From Loripinus fragilis (Eukaryota; Mollusca; Bivalvia; Lucinida; Lucinidae), in assembly GCA_964019695.1 (NCBI GenBank), contig CAXHUL010000544.1:124001-188000 (forward strand): a stretch of DNA of 64,000 nucleotides, in the 5' to 3' direction. Position 1 is the stretch's first letter. Every line of letters begins with the position of its first letter. Positions 10,932-22,859 of the stretch are shown piece by piece. The notes below the pieces were generated by a model. It was not told where the DNA came from and did no database searches. It saw only the letters and a program-made list of their open reading frames with translations. The translations under genes and the position numbers were made by a program.

Positions 10932-13816
10932 GGCAACGTGTATTCTATGGAGTAGTCTTGGAGAAGAGTATTGGAGCGGAGTATTGAAGTGGAGTGGAGT
11001 CAGATTTTGGAGTGGCAAAAAAGACTCAAGTGCAGTTGTGATGTGTATATGGCCAAGTATGACGAACCTTCCAGTGATGAATCTTAATTGTCTCCACCTG
11101 CCATCACTGCACACACTATCCCATACCAACAGAATCTATCAAAGCTGTGAGACCAGTGCCCCCTAGCTACTACCAAATACAGTATAGACTGTAGACCACA
11201 ATCTTCCCAAGCTGCTCAGATATTTAACCAGGCTACCACCCCTTTCTTTAGCTCAATGAATATAATATCAAATCAATAAGATCTGAGCTACCATACTGCC
11301 ACCAAGTATTGTGTAAATCCACAATCTTCCCAGGCTGCTCAGATATTTAACCAGGCTGCCACCTGTTTTCTGTAAATAAATAAATTTAATACTTTCTACT
11401 CAATACGACCAGTGTAGCCCAGCTGCCACCAAATACAATATAAACCCACAATCTTCCCAGGCTGCTCAGATATTCAACCAGGCTGTCTCCTCTTTCTGGA
11501 CTCAATGGATATATCAAATCAATTAGACCAGTGCCTCCCAGCTGCCACCAAATATAGTGTATAACCACACTCTCCCCGGGTTGCTCAGATATTTAACCAG
11601 GCTGACATACCTTTTTGTAACTCAATGAATATAATATTATCATATCAATAATACCCGTGCCACCTAGCTGCCACCAAAAATCTTGTTAAACCATAATCTT
11701 TCCAGGCTGCTCAGATATTAAGCCAGGCTGTCATCCCTTGTTGTAACTCAATAAATATAATATTATCAAATCAAAAGACCAGTGCAGTCGAGTTGCCACC
11801 AAGTATAGTTTTAAAACCACATCCTTCACAGCTGCTCAGATATTAAACCAGGCTGCCATCCTGTTATGTAGCTACATAATTATAATATCAAGTCAGTAAG
11901 AAAAGTACAGACCAGCTGCCACCAAATATGTTGTGAAACCACAATCTTCTCAGGCTACTCGAATATTTAAAAAGGCTGCCACCTCTTTCTGTAACTAAAC
12001 AAATATAAATCAACTAAATAAGACCAGTGCCGCCCAGCTGCCACCAAATGCCCTGTTGAACCACAAGCTTCTCAGGCTGCTCAGATATTTCACTAGGCTC
12101 TCACCCCTTTCTGTAGCTACATTATTATAATATCAAGTCAGTAAGAAAAGTGCAGCCCAGCTGCCACCATAAATGGTGTAAAACCACAATCTTCTCAGGC
12201 AGCTCGAATATTTAACAAGGCTGCCACCCCTTCCTGTAACTAACCAAAATATAATATCAAATCAATAAAACCAACTCAGCCCAGCTGCCACCAAATATGG
12301 TGTAAAACAATATCCCTTCCAGACAGCTTAGATATTAAACCAGGCTGCCACCTATTTCTGTAACTCAATGAATATAATATTATCAAATCACTAAGACCAG
12401 GGCCGCCAAGCGGCCACAAATTATTGAGTAAAACCAAAATCTTCCGAGGCTGCTCATATTTCTAACCAGGCTGCCACCCCTTTCTGTTAATCAATGAATT
12501 TCATATCATCAAATCAATAAGACCAGTGCCGCCCTGCTGCCACCCAGTACTGTGTAAAGCCACAATCTCCTAGGCTATCAGATATTTAACCAGGCTGCCA
12601 CCCCTTTCTGTGACTCAATCCATATATTATCAAAATAATTAGACCAGTGCCACCCAGCTGCAACAAAATATAGTGTAAAGCCACACTCTCCCCGGGTTGC
12701 TCAGATATTTAACCAGGCTAACATACCTTTTTGTAACTATATGAATATAATATTATCATATCAATAATACCTGTGCCGCCCAGCTGCCACCAAAAACCCT
12801 GTTAAACCACAATCTTTACAGGCTGCTCAGATATTTAGCCAGGCTGCCATCCCTTGCTGTAACTTAATAAATATAATATTATCAAATCAATAGGACCAGT
12901 GCAACCCAGCTGCCACCAAATTTAGTGTGAAACCACATCCTTCAGAGGCTGCTCAGATATGTAATCAGGCTGTCATCCCTTACTGTTACTCAATAATATA
13001 ATATGTATAAATCCATTAGACCAGTGCCACCCAGCTGCCACCAAATGTCCTGTTAAACCACAATTTTCCAAAGCCAGCTCAGATATTTAACCAGGCTGCC
13101 ACCCCTTTCTGTAGCTACATAATTATAATATCAAGTCAGTAAGAAAAGTGCAGCCAAGCTGCAGCAAAATGTGGTGTGAAACAATCTTCTCATGCTGCTC
13201 GAATATTTAACCAGGCTGCCACCCCTTTCTGTAACTCAATAAATACTATATCAAATTAATAAGACCAGTTCATCCCAGCTGCCACCAAATATGGTGTAAA
13301 ACAATATCCTTTCCAGACAGCTTAGATATTTAACCAGGCTGCCACCTCTTTCTGTAACTCAATGAAAACAATATTATCAAATCACTAAGACCAGGACCAT
13401 GGCCACCTAGCCGCCACCAAATATGGTGTAAAACCACAATCTTCCCAGGCTGCTCATATTATAACCTTACCAGGCTGCCACCCCTTTCTGTAACTCAACG
13501 AATTTAATATTATCAAATCAATAAGACCCGTGCAGCCTAGCTGCCACCTAATTCTGTGTAAAACCATATTCGTTCACAGGATGCTCAGATATTTAACCAG
13601 GCTCCCCCTTCCTTTAACTCAATAAATATGATATTACCTAATCAACTTTTTAAAACTGCTCTGGGAAGTGCGGTGAAGGGAATGGGCAGTGGTTGGGGTG
13701 CTCTGAATGTTTTTATCCATGAGCAAGATCTTTTGCCACTCCAAAATTTGACTCCACTTCAATACTCCACTCCAACGCTCCGCTCAAAGACACTACTCAA
13801 TAGATTACACGGTACC
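10932..13816. mobile_element. Long-TIR element carrying a 124-bp satellite array
   Basis: The left end (10932-11020, starting GGCAACGTGTATTCTATGGA) and the inverted right end (13730-13816, starting on the minus strand GGTACCGTGTAATCTATTGA) share about 85 bp including GGAGTATTGAAGTGGAGT and TTTTGGAGTGGCAAAA. A 9-bp direct repeat CAGCAGATG lies immediately outside at 10923-10931 and 13817-13825. The interior is almost entirely tandem repeat. A 9-bp duplication with long TIRs is what Mutator-like elements produce, so MULE affiliation is a reasonable inference, but no transposase is present. Confidence 0.75.
11165..13615 (+). repeat. 124-bp tandem satellite inside the long-TIR element
   Basis: About 20 units of 119-127 bp. 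Each contains CAATCTTCCCAGGCTGCTCA, GATATTTAACCAGGCTGCCA, a CCTTTCTGTAACTCAATGAA block and CCAGCTGCCACCAAATAT. GCTGCTC starts at 11211, 11334, 11461, 11580, 11706 and 11831. A small set of variants (for example those with GTAGCTACATAATTATAATA, near 11870, 12110 and 13110) recurs at intervals, suggesting higher-order duplication. The 60- and 75-residue frames here are repeat translations. Confidence 0.9.
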
Positions 13817-13825
13817 CAGCAGATG

Positions 13826-14110
13826 CTACAAGTAGGCAAAGATCATAAATCATAAGAACTTTTCTAATCTTTTGTTACAAATATTAAGAGACAGACCCTT
13901 TAGTAAGGCCTCTGAAACTCTGCAATTTAATAGCCAGAGAATGCTATTACCTTGATGGTTCAAAGATCAAATGTTCTCTACAGGTCAAGTACATCTAAAT
14001 AGCGCCATAAAATAGCCATTAAGTCTGTCTAGCAGTAGTCTAAGAGCGCGAGCTCATCACACTTTCAATATGCAAATTGTATTCCATTTTCATTTCCAGT
14101 TTTTTATTTA
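13826..14110. other. Unassigned stretch
   Basis: No repeat ends or coding signal seen. It lies between the long-TIR element and a MITE copy. Confidence 0.3.
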
Positions 14111-14111
14111 T

Positions 14112-14285
14112 TCCCGTAATTTTTCATGCTATTTTGTCGTCTGCTGATATTTAAATAAACTTTAAAAGAAACTTTCAGAAATGCAATCAGAGTGACAAAT
14201 AATTTGGATCCAGGTCAGGCCCAAAATTTGTTGGGTGTGATCTTGGTCCAATCTGTTTAAAAATGTTATCAGCAGACGACAGCTA
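14112..14285 (+). mobile_element. GTCGTCTGCTGA MITE copy
   Basis: TTTTGTCGTCTGCTGATATT at 14132 and ATCAGCAGACGACAG near 14268 are inverted ends. Between them lie a core ATTTGGATCCAGGTCAGGCC and GTGATCTTGGTCCAATCTGT. The inner ends are well preserved although the core is diverged. Confidence 0.65.
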
Positions 14286-14589
14286 ATTTGGTTTATTAGA
14301 AGCTCAAAGCTAATATTTTCTTTAAAGTTAGAAATAATCGGCTATATTAGCAACATTTTGTCTATTTGAGACAGTTAAGGAGATTTTGGTATTCATGACC
14401 GCTACACTGGCCTTGTTTCATATGTGGGGGCAGTGAAGCATTCTAGGGAAGACTCAGACGAGCATAGTCTAACTAGATCTTACACTACTAGGGAGCGAGT
14501 CATTTGAAAAGGGACATATAAAGGCCCCTCCAGATAATTACACATGCTCATATTAAAGGGTGACATTATGCATACAAAAAACCATATAC

Positions 14590-15000
14590 CATTCAGCAAC
14601 AATGGTCATGTCAAGATGGTCAGTCATTCTAGCAGCAAGCTTGATTTAGTGGTTTACCAGTACTTGGTGATGATACTTTCGGTTAAATTATGGGAGCGGG
14701 CTGGGGTCAATCTCACGACCCCCGGATGCAGCCTGTTGTGTATTGTTCAATGATCAGCACACGTTGTGTTCAATGATCCATACAATGACAGCTACAATTC
14801 TAAAATAATCTAGCGTTTTCTAGCTTGTTGATGCCAGGATACCAAAATAACACGTATTTCTTGTACCCAGTAAGACCAAGCATCTACAGAATATTAAAAG
14901 CGTCTGATGAGGGGTTAGCCTTTGTTCAATGATTGCTTCATTCCTCTACATCCCAGTCAACACTTTTAGTCATGTCGGAAGGTTAACTGTCTTCATTGGT
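14590..15000 (-). repeat. Relics of the tRNA-derived SINE
   Basis: GGTCATGTCAAGATGGTCAG, ACTTTCGGTTAAATTATGGG and CTCACGACCCCCGGATGCAG align in order with the SINE at 2739-3069. A second fragment at 14937-15000 matches its CCCAGTCAACA to GGTCAG portion. Both are diverged and headless. Confidence 0.5.
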
Positions 15001-15198
15001 TGGACAAGAACTAGATCAAGACCGACGCCCTGGTCCAAAACTGCTTGCAAAATTTATCAGGGGACAGAAAACTGCAAAGATTTAAATTTCATACGAGTAT
15101 ATCAAATTGTATGCTGCGCATTGCTCTGTTGATTTTGAAATAATCAACTTTGGAAAAAAAAGTTCAACAGCGCAAAACAATTTGGTTCCAGGTTAGGC

Positions 15199-15430
15199 CC
15201 CATGCGCAGATCCAGAGGGGAAGGGCAGTGGGTCCTGAGCCCCCGCCCTCAACACACACTGGAAAATCACTAATTCTATATATTTCCAAAAGGAATTAGC
15301 AACTGGTACCCGCCCCCGCTTCTGGCAAAAAGTTAGACCCTCCCCTGGAATATGTTTGACCCCCCTAAAACCTTAGAAAATTATCGTCCTTGAAAAACAC
15401 CAGTGGACCCCTCTTTATAAAAATAAGTTG
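15199..15430. mobile_element. Truncated GCGGATCCAGA-family MITE
   Basis: Begins CATGCGCAGATCCAGAGGGG as in the element at 5595, followed by GGGTCCTGAGCCCC. No matching right end is found, so it is truncated or diverged. Confidence 0.5.
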
Positions 15431-15746
15431 AAAGCTAAAAAAAAAACATTGTCAAACTTCTAAACGTCAGTCGAAACTGTTAGCTACTTTTAACCTTTAA
15501 GCTTGCGACTTCATAGCTTAGAAATTAAATATGAAGCATTATTCTATATGCCCAAATTCTGCATTTGACACTCCAATTGCGTTTCTTAAAGAAATCAACT
15601 GTCTACAACCAAACAAAAACATGCAAAATTACTCAGCATGCACATCATAATTTACTTACGATTTTTAGGCAGTGTGCAAAATAAAACATCATTTCCTTTC
15701 ATACACTCTGTTCCTACTACTCTGTTCCTACTACTCTGTTCCCTGA

Positions 15747-16070
15747 TTAATTCGAAATCTTTCGCACTGGGTCAGAATAATGTGTAATACAAGACTGGAT
15801 AGAATATAATTTATTATGGCCTGGCTTATCAGTAGAATAAACATGTCCCAGAGAAATGGTCTGGTTTGATAAAATAACTTGAGATGGTCCATTGTATATC
15901 AAGGGGTCACAGACTATAGTTTCTAAATAAAATAGTATAGCTTTAAGTTTATATATCATTATCTATTTAGCAAACAGCATAGACCCTGATGAAATGCCAC
16001 GTTATATGCGGCATGTCAACAGGCAAATTTTAACTGTTTGCCAAAGGTAGGCACAATGATAGGATGCTCA
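15747..16070. mobile_element. Palindromic MITE related to 7960-8225
   Basis: Shares GTCTGGTTTGATA, TCCATTGTA and AACAGCATAGACCCTGATGA with the earlier copy. AAATGCCACGTTATATGCGG and TAACTGTTTGCCAAAGG close the core palindrome. A trinucleotide-like CTCTGTTCCTACTA run precedes it at 15707-15740. Confidence 0.5.
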
Positions 16071-16349
16071 ACTTTAAAATGAGGGGTGACTGGTTCCGCC
16101 TCACCAGAAGGTCCAGTGTTTGCAAAGATTATTAATAGATGACAAAGCAGCAGCCAGGTTTTTCAAAAAAAAAATCCGAATATTTTGGTTAGCCTTCAGC
16201 TGTGCATACGAGCAGTGAAGGCTCTGGCTAGTCTGCGCATTGGCACCAGCGTTTGCGGCTTGAAACTGTGATATCTACCACATTCAGTCTCATGTTCTTG
16301 TTTACATAGTTGATGGGGCAAAAAATGTCGCAAAAAACAACAGAAAATG

Positions 16350-16500
16350 TAGTCTGTTGCATTTTGTTCACGTTGGTCTTGATCTAGATCCAACCCGTTT
16401 GACACAGTTATAAACATGTTCCTGAAACAAAATTTGAAAAAAGTCAGCAGACGACAACACAAGCATGAACATTTACCTAGCATGCACAGAGCTATTGAGC
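16350..16500 (+). mobile_element. GTCGTCTGCTGA MITE, 5'-damaged copy
   Basis: GGTCTTGATCTAGATCCAAC and CCGTTTGACACAG are followed by AAAGTCAGCAGACGACAACA and ACCTAGCATGCACAGAG. The left half of the palindrome is missing or unrecognisable. Confidence 0.5.
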
Positions 16501-16689
16501 TTGCGTGCAAACATAATAGACTTAGATCAGTTGGTCTTAAGAGCAGTCTATTTTCAATGTTTTCTAAAGTACAACAGCGGACATAAAAAACGACGACTGT
16601 TTGCAAATGGTATACATCATGAAAGAAAGTGTTAAGCGTACTAAATATGGACAGCTAGGGCTAAGCGATTAGTGTATCCTCAGATAAGA

Positions 16690-16745
16690 CTGTTCCTCAT
16701 TGGTAAAGTGCTTGACTCAAGATCAAGGCGTTGTGTTTTCTGAGT
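16690..16745 (+). repeat. 5' part of an interrupted SINE
   Basis: CTCATTGGTAAAGTGCTTGA resembles the head of the SINEs at 30438, 46633 and 55176. The continuation (CACTGTGTTGTGTCCTTGAG) lies at 19183 onward, so one SINE was split by the 2.4-kb element between them. Confidence 0.55.
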
Positions 16746-19162
16746 CAAAACGAGTTAACTTCACCAATTCGGTCTTTTTTGTGTCCCATCCCCTTTTCAG
16801 CATGTAAACAGTGTATTTTCTAACACTTTAAGGTTTACAAGTTTAGTTTAGGTTTATGTCTTAACGACCCAGAAAAGCATTGGAAATGGTCAATAGTCAT
16901 TCCTTACGACGGTTATCAACAGCAAGTGCCTTCGAAATTGCCAAAAAATGCTGTCCCATTGCCATAGTATGTAATTCTAAGAATGTATTATACTCAAATG
17001 GTTGTTTTTATAAGCAATTTTCAACTTTATTTTAATGACGCACATATACGCCTTTCATTTAATGTCCCTCATTTAATTGAAAAGTGAAATTCAAATATTT
17101 TGTTGTACTGATACTTAATGTCCCATAATTTAATGCGAATTACGTTACCAATTTAACCATCTCACAAATTACAAACCATTCATGTAAAGCTCACATCAAA
17201 CATCTCTATGCCAAGAGGATTAATATGTGCATGGACAAGAAAACGAATTTTGGGAAACATTTGTTTATTTTTCGCAGATGAAAAGATATCTGAGGTTGTC
17301 TAAAAAATCTGCAGTTTTGTGAATTACGTTACCCTATGTGTATTATTTGTATAAGAAGAGGTACAAATATTGCAATAGAAGCCAGTGTAAGAACTATAAT
17401 CTTACTATATAACGAACCATACAAGAACATTACAAGAAGTTGTTTGCATAGAAAAAAATAAGTGGAAACATAGATTTGTGAATTACGTTACTGTGAATTA
17501 CGTTACTGCAATTTACTAAAATCCAAATACCTCTCTAAATGCATACACTAGCTGAAACAAAATGTTTGTTTTTAATCAAAGCAAATCTGCCCCAGCTAAT
17601 AAAGATCAATTTAAACCATATATACAGTTGTCAATTTACTTTAACAAGAATTGACCTATATGCTTTGGGTACATCAACTTCCCTGTTCATGTAACTTACA
17701 AAGATACTCATTATATCAGCACAACATATGCAAAGTAATCTGTTTGAAAAACAAAATCGAATAGTGGAAATCTCTAAGGGATTGTGCGTATGGTTTTTGA
17801 AATGAACTGAATTAAACATAAGTAACGTAATTCACAAGCAGGTAACGTAATTCACATTCTACAAAAAAACCCAGATCAGTTCAATCAAAGGGCCTAAGGC
17901 AACAAATCGGAAGTGATTATAAGTTTCTGACTTGTTGTTCAATTATTATTTTCGCTTTTCAAACCATTTTATCTAGTTGCTGCTACCACTGGAGGTTTAT
18001 TGGTGAGTTTATGTGTATACTTTGAAATTGGCACTATCGCTTTTGCATCCTGGTCCATTCCAGTTGATCACAGTGACCTCATATGTTCTCATGACTTACT
18101 TTGCGGATAACTTCTATGGTTTATATGATAGATAAAATAGTTAACTTGAATTTATAACTTCTTATCTTCAATTGAATTTAGCAAATGGCTATGCGAATTA
18201 CGTTACCATGGATATTTTGCCATTTTTCTGAGAAGGGCGTATCTTTGTGAATGATGCAAACTTTGCTTTTTTGTAATATATATATACATGAAAAGGCATT
18301 TATTGAAGTTAGATTATTTATTCTGCACTGTCTTACTTTGAAGTGAGCCACAAAAAGTTTTCAAATATATGGAATATTTTAAATCCTTATTCTATATTCA
18401 TATTTTAAAGTGTCATTCCATCAAGATTAATGAAACTAGATGCAACAGCTTACTTCCAATGTACAAAGGATGGTGTAAAAAGTGTTGAGCAACACACTAG
18501 AACCTGATATTTTGCAGAAAAATATATGTTTCTATGCAGGAAATAAGACCAGAGCGTAAGGTATGTGAATTACGTTACCAACCTATTGGCACAATGTTCC
18601 TTATACAAGAATACAATTTATTATTTCCAATACCAAAGAAGTACGAACTTTTTAATATTCATCCTCTACTGTTTCAAAACCAATATTTTTTTTCTGATCA
18701 ACTCTTGAAATTTGATGGATACAATTAAAACAATAATTGTAAGCATAGAATTACAATAATTGAATTCCACTGTCAATTCATAACAAACCTGCTGAGACCA
18801 TGCTGAGAAGCAAAAACATTATATAAACTCTACATAATAGGCTTATTTGATCAACAAGAGATCCAAGTAGAAGAGATCCTATAAAAGCTCTTAAATATTT
18901 CAGTCTTGTAAGAAATTTGGTATGAACAAATATAATTCATCACAGTAACGTAATTCACATTCAAATTCAGTGGTGCTCTTTATGAGGCTGAATGAATTAA
19001 AATTTTGGATGCACACTTTTTTAGACATCATTATTATTTATTATTTAGACATTATTAATTGACCTATGCCAATAAGTAAAAAAAATAACATAAAAATGAA
19101 ATCTAAGCCAAAAAAGTTGTGGGACAAAAATTGGCTGCAATTGGTGAACTTAACTCGTTTTG
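16746..19162. mobile_element. 2.4-kb TIR element with dispersed GTGAATTACGTTACC motif
   Basis: The left end CAAAACGAGTTAACTTCACC is matched by the inverted right end (minus strand CAAAACGAGTTAAGTTCACC) ending at 19162, and weaker similarity continues for about 55 bp. The 15-bp word GTGAATTACGTTACC or close variants occur on both strands near 17142, 17320, 17478, 17491, 17822, 17842, 18195, 18566 and 18944. No open frame of credible length is present, and the 62- and 64-residue frames at 17631 and 18534 are not convincing. It splits a SINE. A partial second copy is at 21500-22060. Confidence 0.75.
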
Positions 19163-19330
19163 GCTGTTCTAGCCTTATCGGCGGCACTGTGTTGTGTCCT
19201 TGAGCAAGACCCATTAATCCCTGTTAAGCCCATCTCGATATAAGTGAAAAATCAATTTGGCGTTCATAGGTTCTCGAAATTCGTTACAGGGGATTCGGGA
19301 AAAGGCAAGACATGGAAAGAGGGTGCAGAA
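19163..19330 (+). repeat. 3' part of the interrupted SINE
   Basis: TTATCGGCGGCACTGTGTTG and TGTCCTTGAGCAAGACCCAT align with the middle of the SINEs at 30438 and 55176, resuming where the copy at 16690-16745 stops. Confidence 0.55.
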
Positions 19331-19414
19331 GGCAGTTTGTGTTATTTCACTTGATTAAATAACTGTCATTATTATTCCAAAATTTGAACTACGTGCATTG
19401 AGAGGCTTTTTGCC

Positions 19415-19431
19415 CCCCCCCCCCCCCCCTA
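19415..19431. repeat. Poly-C tract
   Basis: About 17 consecutive C residues. The length is likely approximate. Confidence 0.8.
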
Positions 19432-19530
19432 TGAGGTTAAAATATAAAAAAAAATGTTTTTTACAAATTTGTTCTTATTTTGTTTATTAGAACAATAACC
19501 AAAGTGTAAAAGTCTCAAATTACTTTGACT

Positions 19531-19790
19531 TTTACCGTTGCTATGGTAACAAAATGGCCGCCAAAATAGGCTGAAAATATGAAATTAGTCATTTCAGAAC
19601 AAATTTGAGAGGTTTGAATAACCACGACACACAACATATTAAAAGGAGTTTTGGTATTTAGCTCTGCTGATATCTAATTTTTAAAAAATTGGTCCCCCAA
19701 AAGCCTTAAATTTGGTCCAAAATGACAATTTTTCTATTTTAAGCCTATTTTGACAGCCATTTTTGTTACCATGGCAATGTTAAAATTAAA
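19531..19790. mobile_element. Imperfect inverted-repeat element
   Basis: The left arm GTTGCTATGGTAACAAAATG and GCCGCCAAAATAGGCT faces the right arm AGCCTATTTTGACAGCCATT and TTTGTTACCATGGCAATG, with about 45-bp arms separated by about 165 bp. Outer limits are unclear, and the AT-rich flanks look partly inverted too. Confidence 0.5.
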
Positions 19791-19954
19791 AAAAAATCAG
19801 TTAATCTTCTAGTAAACCGATCGAAAAAATGGTGAAAAGCAATTTTCAGTTTTTTGGCTCTAAAGGGGGCTAAATTGACCCCTTAATGCACATACCCCTT
19901 TGAATTTCCTCTATATATTGCCACCAATGTGACAATTGTTATTTGTTGTCATTC

Positions 19955-21065
19955 TCATGTTTCATGATTAGATTTTAGAACGTGTCTCATCATGTTTTCT
20001 AAAACTAAGATCATGTTTTAAAAACATGTTTGATCATCGAACAAGATTCCAGGTTGAAATGAACTTTGTGCTCAGTAAAAGTATTGATTAATTCTGAAAT
20101 TCACCGTAACATGGTAAAAGTTTTCAAAAAAGAGAGGAATAAATAGATACCAGTTACACATTCAAACATGCTAGAATATAATGCTTTATGCTTAGCAGTT
20201 CGGCATTGAAAAGTACTTAATCATGTTCAGTAATGTCTGAAATGTGCTTGTATCACCAACAACCCCATGTGTGTTGTTTGTTCAAATAGAAGGGTGTGAT
20301 GATAAAGAAGAATAGAAGGGGAAGGAGCAGAGAAGCCCATTTTAATACATTCTGAAATGGCTGTAAAAACTAATCGAACAATAAAAATATATCAGTTATG
20401 AAATGTGCATGTTTTTGTTTATCAAATATGCTTAAAAATTTAAACATGTTTAAACATGACTGGACATGAAAGCACCCACCATTCTTGGGCCAACATTATT
20501 CCATGGTCATTTTAATACAAAGGGTGTGACGAAATAGAATTTCTACAAGAAAGAGAAGTAAGACCCATTGATAAATTCAGAAAATAACTGTAAAAGCTGA
20601 TAGAATAAAAAAATAGAAAAAAAGATCTTTAATACAGCACTTCTGTACGTACTAGCCTCTGTGATGTATATATTGGTTGTAGTTGGCTGACTCCTTTTAA
20701 AGTTAAGGAATGGACATTGCATAACATTGAGTTAGCGGGTGATACTACATGAAGAAATGTCTGCTTGGTTTTATGTTTGAACATGGCTATACAAATTACA
20801 ATTCGAAAATATTTAAACATGTCTTAATATCTCAACATATATCTGATTTAGTTTGACTTATTTTTTTAAAACAAAATGTTATAACATGTTTGATCATTTT
20901 ATCATAGTTGATGATTTTTAATATGTTTCATGTGGACCATGGTGCCATTTACCGCATATGTTAAATAATTTTGAACATGTTCATAACATTTTCAAATTAT
21001 GTTCAACCATGTCCATATATCATGTTTAAACATGTTTTCAACATGTTCAAACATGTTTCAATTAT
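19955..21065. repeat. Region saturated with ACATGTTT-type words
   Basis: ACATGTTT, AAACATGT and AACATGTT (centred on the palindrome AAACATGTTT) occur repeatedly, for example near 20025, 20443, 20816, 20884, 20973 and densely at 21020-21058. Much of the interior is unique. No terminal repeats were identified, so it is called a motif-rich region, not an element. The 63-residue minus frame at 20629-20820 is not convincing. Confidence 0.5.
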
Positions 21066-21499
21066 GATATTTTCGCTCTGGAGGGAGCACCCTAATCAGG
21101 GTAACATTCCATTCAGGGTAACATTCCATTTCTTCATTTGACATTTATTAAACTTCAAGCATAATAACATTGACATATAATATACAAACGTGACTGATAC
21201 TGCAAATAGTAATAAGTTCAACTGAAAGGTCAAATGAAACAAAATATCAGCGATTTTATTTGTATTCTCGTTAATGTATTTTCTTTTCTACTATTTATCA
21301 AATTCAAAAAGTTTCGTCTACCGTTGGTAGTATATTGACAACATTCTTTGAAAAATTTGAAATAGAATTCCCCTTTTAAAAAACTGTCTAAAAAGATTCC
21401 TGTCCCTGATAGTGAACTCAAATTTTCTCTGGACTTACTATGCTGATAGCTCTTTAAGTGTCTACAATTGATAAAAAAAAATAAAAAATGTAATACTTT

Positions 21500-22060
21500 C
21501 ACCATAACTGATTACATTTTCAATGTGATTTACGTTACATAGAACATGTTGGTGCTTTTCTGATAGATGTGTATTTTGTGTATATTTCAAACTTTAATTC
21601 TAATTAAAATAATAACTGAATTTGTGTTTGGTGAATCTGAGTATTCACTTTCATTTCTTGTGTCACTAGTTTTCGGGAATATAAAAATTAAACTTGTTTG
21701 CCTATTCTTATATTTTGATGCATTCTGTATGCAAAACAAATAAATCCAAAACATTGGCTCACCAATAATATGCAATAGTAATGTTAATGCAAAGCTAAAC
21801 ACTTGAGTCTGATAGTTTGAAGAGCAATATTTGTTTACTGAGTAAAATCAAGATTAACTAAAATGTGAATTACGTTACCAACGAATTGCCATATACATGG
21901 ATTTCTTGAAGCAAAAAATGCAATTTATTATTACCAGTACCATTAAATGTATTTAAGTTTGATATTAACATATATTATCGTTTTCCTCAAAAAGGATAAG
22001 TCTTTCACACTTAGATTGCATCACTTAAAATATTCTTTGTAATTATAGCATTACAGCTAA
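21500..22060. repeat. Partial copy of the GTGAATTACGTTACC element
   Basis: GTGATTTACGTTACAT near 21522 and GTGAATTACGTTACCAAC near 21865 carry the motif. What follows the latter (AATTTATTATTACCAGTACC) matches 18625-18645 of the 16746-19162 element (AATTTATTATTTCCAATACC). Ends are not seen. Confidence 0.5.
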
Positions 22061-22189
22061 AATGTAAGTGTGTGTGATTAGGAAATACAACAATCACACA
22101 CTGCAGACCAACCAAAAGGCACATTGATGAAGAGGGACAGAACATTTACAGAAACAAGACATCTGTAAGACAATAAAAGCAAAACAAAT

Positions 22190-22191
<2 letters not shown>

Positions 22192-22224
<33 letters not shown>
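22192..22224. repeat. (CT)n microsatellite
   Basis: About 16 uninterrupted CT dinucleotides. It is read as Arg-Glu runs on the minus strand in two spurious frames. Confidence 0.95.
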
Positions 22225-22229
<5 letters not shown>

Positions 22230-22859
22230 GTTGATTGCAAAACTAGAAAGGACACAAAATAATGCATGCCGAAACAAAGACAGAGCCCCCACAAACAACT
22301 GGAAGTACATTAAACAATAGACCACTCTTAGAAGGCACAGCAGCCTGCCTAAGCTACCAGTGGGCTTCAAATGTATTTTACTTGGGCCAAAAAAGCTCTC
22401 AAAATTATCTTGTCAATGAATGTGTTGAGTACAATTGGGAATCAGAACAATGTAATTATCTCTAAAACTCAATACTGTTCATAAACAAGCTGAATGATAT
22501 ACCAGATTGCATACATTTTTACATACCAAATCCAACTAGATCAAAGGCACCCAGTGAAAAAATATACAGAGAATAAAAAAACTACGAAAATCCATAGATA
22601 AGCTCAAAATGTGTTAAATCATTTGGCTGTATTTGTAATACATATGATATTTAGCTGCTTTATGAAAGGGTTATAGCTGCCAAAATACGCTGCTGAAGCT
22701 ACTGTAATAATGGAAGAGGAAATTGGACAATCATAACTATGTTGGAACCATATTAGTTGATTTGTCCTAGGCCTTTGACTGTCTCCACTATGACTTTGGA
22801 TAAAAGCACTTTATCTAAAAAAAATTCATTCAAACATCCCAGATTATGCCTAAAATTAC

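Noticed and set aside
22094..22370. Arg-Glu repeat protein
   Set aside because: Produced by the (CT)n microsatellite on the minus strand.
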